In this document: positions 62,085 to 64,000 of the stretch, in pieces
How positions within the stretch are numbered: position 1 is the first letter of the stretch
Layout of the letters: every line of letters starts with the position of its first letter
NCBI GenBank assembly: GCA_008330645.1
Contig: VLTN01000068.1
Location: forward strand, 121,325 to 185,324
DNA: 64,000 nucleotides
Origin: Cafeteria roenbergensis
Lineage: Eukaryota; Sar; Bigyra; Bicosoecida; Cafeteriaceae
Direction: 5' to 3'
The notes under the pieces: model-generated
What the model was told of the DNA's origin: nothing
Seen by the model: only the letters and a program-made list of their open reading frames with translations
Databases searched by the model: none
Made by a program: the position numbers and the translations under genes

Positions 62085-64000
62085 ATGATGAACATCGTTG
62101 GGGGGGGTCGAAAACTCGCGTAACCATACCACACACTCGATTCACAGACTCACCAATCACCAATCCAGCAACTCCATCACCAATGAGTCACAAACCGCGC
62201 CAAACCCACAATCCCAAGTCCCAAGCCCAGATCACTCCCATCACACTGCCTCGAGTCGCCACTCAGCCGCCCCTGCTCACCGCAAACGCTCCACCTGCTG
62301 TCGCAGGTACTGCGTCTGCCCGATCAGCTGGGTCGCCAGTCCCTTGGCGATGACCTCGTTCAGCCTCGACAGCCAGCGGAAGGCCCAGCGCGCACGCTCC
62401 CTCGGCCGGTCGCCGAAGGCCGTGTCCGCCACCTTCTTGAGGAAGGCGAAGGCCGCCGGTCCCATGCGTCCCGTGGTCGTGACGACGAAGGGCACAATGG
62501 AGCTCATGTTGTCCTTTGTAGCTGAGCTCTTCTTGTACTCCCTCATCTTGTCATTCTCACGGCGCTCGAGAAAGGCGTCCATGTTCTGCAGGCCCTGCGT
62601 CACGTAGGACTTGCTCACCGCCGAGGTGATCTGCACGTCGACGAGACGGGTGGTCTCGAAGTCGACGTGCACCCGCAGGTCCGGTCGCTTGCGCGCGGCC
62701 TCGCTGGACCCCGGCTGGGATCCAAAGCGCGCCTGACCGTCCTGCCAGCTGGAGGGCTCCACCACCGACTGCAGCCCCGCCGAGCGCACCGCCGCGTGCA
62801 GGACGTCGCGGACGTCGTTGTGCGCCCGGATGGTGGAGCCCTTGCCGCAGCGGCAGCGCGCCAGGTGGTGCGCCACGCCGGAGACCCCGCCGATGTGGAC
62901 GGTGCCTCTCGCGGTGGTGTCTCGCTGCATGCACGCGCAGTTGATCGACACGCCGTCCGGCACCACGTGGTCGGCCTCGGAGGCTCCGATGCGGTAGCGT
63001 TCCACCACCGCGAACTCCTCGTCTGTGAGCCCGCGGGGTCCCATCATCGTGTTGCGGAGCCAGTAGTGCGTTCCCGGCACGCATGCCTCCCGGAACGCGA
63101 CCAGGTCGCTCATGACGCGGAACATGGCCGGGTCGTCGATGTTGGCGACACGCTTCTCCGTCGTGCCCTTGGCCAGCGCCTCGGCCCTGCAGCGTGCTGT
63201 GCAGGCCCTGCGCGCCTTGGCCAGCCGGCGCAGGAAGGCGCACTCGTGCTTGATGCGCAGCATGTCATCGTGGTGCAGCACCATCTTGCGCTGCCAGGGC
63301 GCCTCGGTCTGCTCGTTCGCCCGCGCCGTCACCCCGTCGCCGTACAGGCACTTGCGGAGCTTGGCCTTCAGCTCGCCCGGCAGCTTACCCAGGGTGTCGG
63401 GCAAGAAGCCCTCGAACCCTGTCGCTGCGGCCAGGCAGCGGGCTCCCTTGCATGCCCTGATGAACTCCTCCACCAGGTTTGCAGTTGCCTCCATGTCATC
63501 CGACGACTCGTCGTCAGATCTGAGCTCCATCATCGCCTCCAGCGCCAGCTCCTCGATCTCGGCGCGCAGCTCTTCCAGGCCCTCGACAGCCCCCGCGATG
63601 TCCGACCTCCACACGTGCGCCAGCTGGTAGCGCTTCTTCACCCTGGCGTCATGAAGGTCGGCCTCCTTGCCCACGACGCAGTCCTTGTCCGGACTGAAGT
63701 ACCGTGCCTCGGTGCAGGCGTCCTTGTACTCCTTGCTGTCCCGCTCGTAGTCCCGGTAGGCTCCCTTGGCGACCTCCTCGCATCGCAGCAGGATGTCGCC
63801 CACCTCCTTGGTCGCATCGCTGCGGTCTGAGCGCTTCAGCGCCCGCATCACGAGTTTCTTGAGCGAGATGCCCTTCCAGTTGGGGTCGTTGCCGTCCGCG
63901 TCCGCGTCGGGTCCGTCCCTGGCCAACCCGATCGCCGGCGTTCGCCTGACCGAGTAGACCCTGTGCCGCATCCGCTCTCGGCTGTGCGGCATCAGATGTC
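62085..64000 (-). mobile_element. Retroelement copy 2, head-to-tail with copy 1, continuing beyond right edge
   Basis: Shares with copy 1 the coding region, the 3' UTR and the 3' end CCAACGATGTTCATCAT. Its 3' end abuts the 5' truncation point of copy 1 directly at 62084/62085. At least 1.9 kb is in the window and it remains open at the edge. No reverse transcriptase motif lies in the visible part; it would be expected to the right. Confidence 0.55.
62277..64000 (-). CDS. Retroelement ORF C-terminal part: CCHC-like zinc motif plus restriction-like endonuclease
   Basis: Open from the right edge to a stop at 62277. A Met at 63992 gives 571 aa, but the frame has no stop before the edge, so the protein may start outside. 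Visible order: charged helical region; segment VEEFIRACKGARCLAAATGF; LRKCLYGDGVTARANEQ; CVPGTHYWLRNTMMGPRGLT; INCACMQRD...HHLARCRCGKG (Cys/His zinc motif); IRAHNDVRDVLHAAVRSAG; then KRPDLRVHVDF and RLVDVQITSAVSKSYVTQG, resembling the PD...(D/E)xK core of restriction-like endonucleases. In R2-like and related non-LTR retrotransposons this zinc motif and endonuclease follow the reverse transcriptase. I infer that role; no RT is seen here, so a stand-alone nuclease gene family remains possible. Confidence 0.55.
   Translation of the reverse strand, partial: HLMPHSRERMRHRVYSVRRTPAIGLARDGPDADADGNDPNWKGISLKKLVMRALKRSDRSDATKEVGDILLRCEEVAKGAYRDYERDSKEYKDACTEARYFSPDKDCVVGKEADLHDARVKKRYQLAHVWRSDIAGAVEGLEELRAEIEELALEAMMELRSDDESSDDMEATANLVEEFIRACKGARCLAAATGFEGFLPDTLGKLPGELKAKLRKCLYGDGVTARANEQTEAPWQRKMVLHHDDMLRIKHECAFLRRLAKARRACTARCRAEALAKGTTEKRVANIDDPAMFRVMSDLVAFREACVPGTHYWLRNTMMGPRGLTDEEFAVVERYRIGASEADHVVPDGVSINCACMQRDTTARGTVHIGGVSGVAHHLARCRCGKGSTIRAHNDVRDVLHAAVRSAGLQSVVEPSSWQDGQARFGSQPGSSEAARKRPDLRVHVDFETTRLVDVQITSAVSKSYVTQGLQNMDAFLERRENDKMREYKKSSATKDNMSSIVPFVVTTTGRMGPAAFAFLKKVADTAFGDRPRERARWAFRWLSRLNEVIAKGLATQLIGQTQYLRQQVERLR

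Overview
The window is nuclear DNA from a flagellated, GC-rich eukaryotic microbe, most likely a unicellular alga or related protist. The evidence is short GT-AG introns with mostly GTGAG donors, a complete outer-arm axonemal dynein heavy chain of the Kelch-bearing alpha type, a P-type plasma-membrane proton pump, a GPI-anchor transferase, basal RNA polymerase II and P-body factors, and RLE-type retroelement copies. I cannot name the lineage. Gene models below were built by joining open frames at GT/AG sites whose phases agree and whose joined protein matches the family.

Layout. 1-6 kb: a zinc-finger protein running off the left edge, a small helical protein, a probable mitochondrial protein and two secreted proteins. 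6.2-8.1 kb: a GC-poorer stretch with no convincing gene. 8.1-18 kb: RTF2, a dysferlin-domain/Q-SNARE fusion ending in a CaaX box, a TMEM234 homologue, a PP2C phosphatase, TFIIE-beta and a TMEM115 homologue. 18-31 kb: the dynein heavy chain, almost all in one 12.6-kb exon. 31-48 kb: CKS1, a small acidic protein, a DDX6/Dhh1 helicase, a PIG-O-like GPI ethanolamine-phosphate transferase, a 1350-residue coiled-coil protein and the H+-ATPase. Genes are arranged largely as head-to-head pairs separated by 0.1-0.8 kb.

48-60.6 kb is different. It holds three ankyrin-repeat genes built to one plan: a 132-nt (44-codon) first exon followed by a tandem series of 99-nt, phase-0 exons. Each of these exons encodes exactly one 33-residue ankyrin repeat, and they are separated by near-identical introns. 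The first gene (minus strand) has 18 such exons, the second 4 and the third 8. Because every repeat exon is symmetric, exons can be gained, lost or skipped without breaking the frame. This modular exon array is the most unusual feature of the window.

60.6-64 kb: two head-to-tail copies of a sequence that looks like the 3' part of an RLE-type non-LTR retroelement. The first copy is 5'-truncated and frameshifted. It sits directly in the intron after the eighth repeat exon of the third ankyrin gene. The second copy is intact as far as the right edge.
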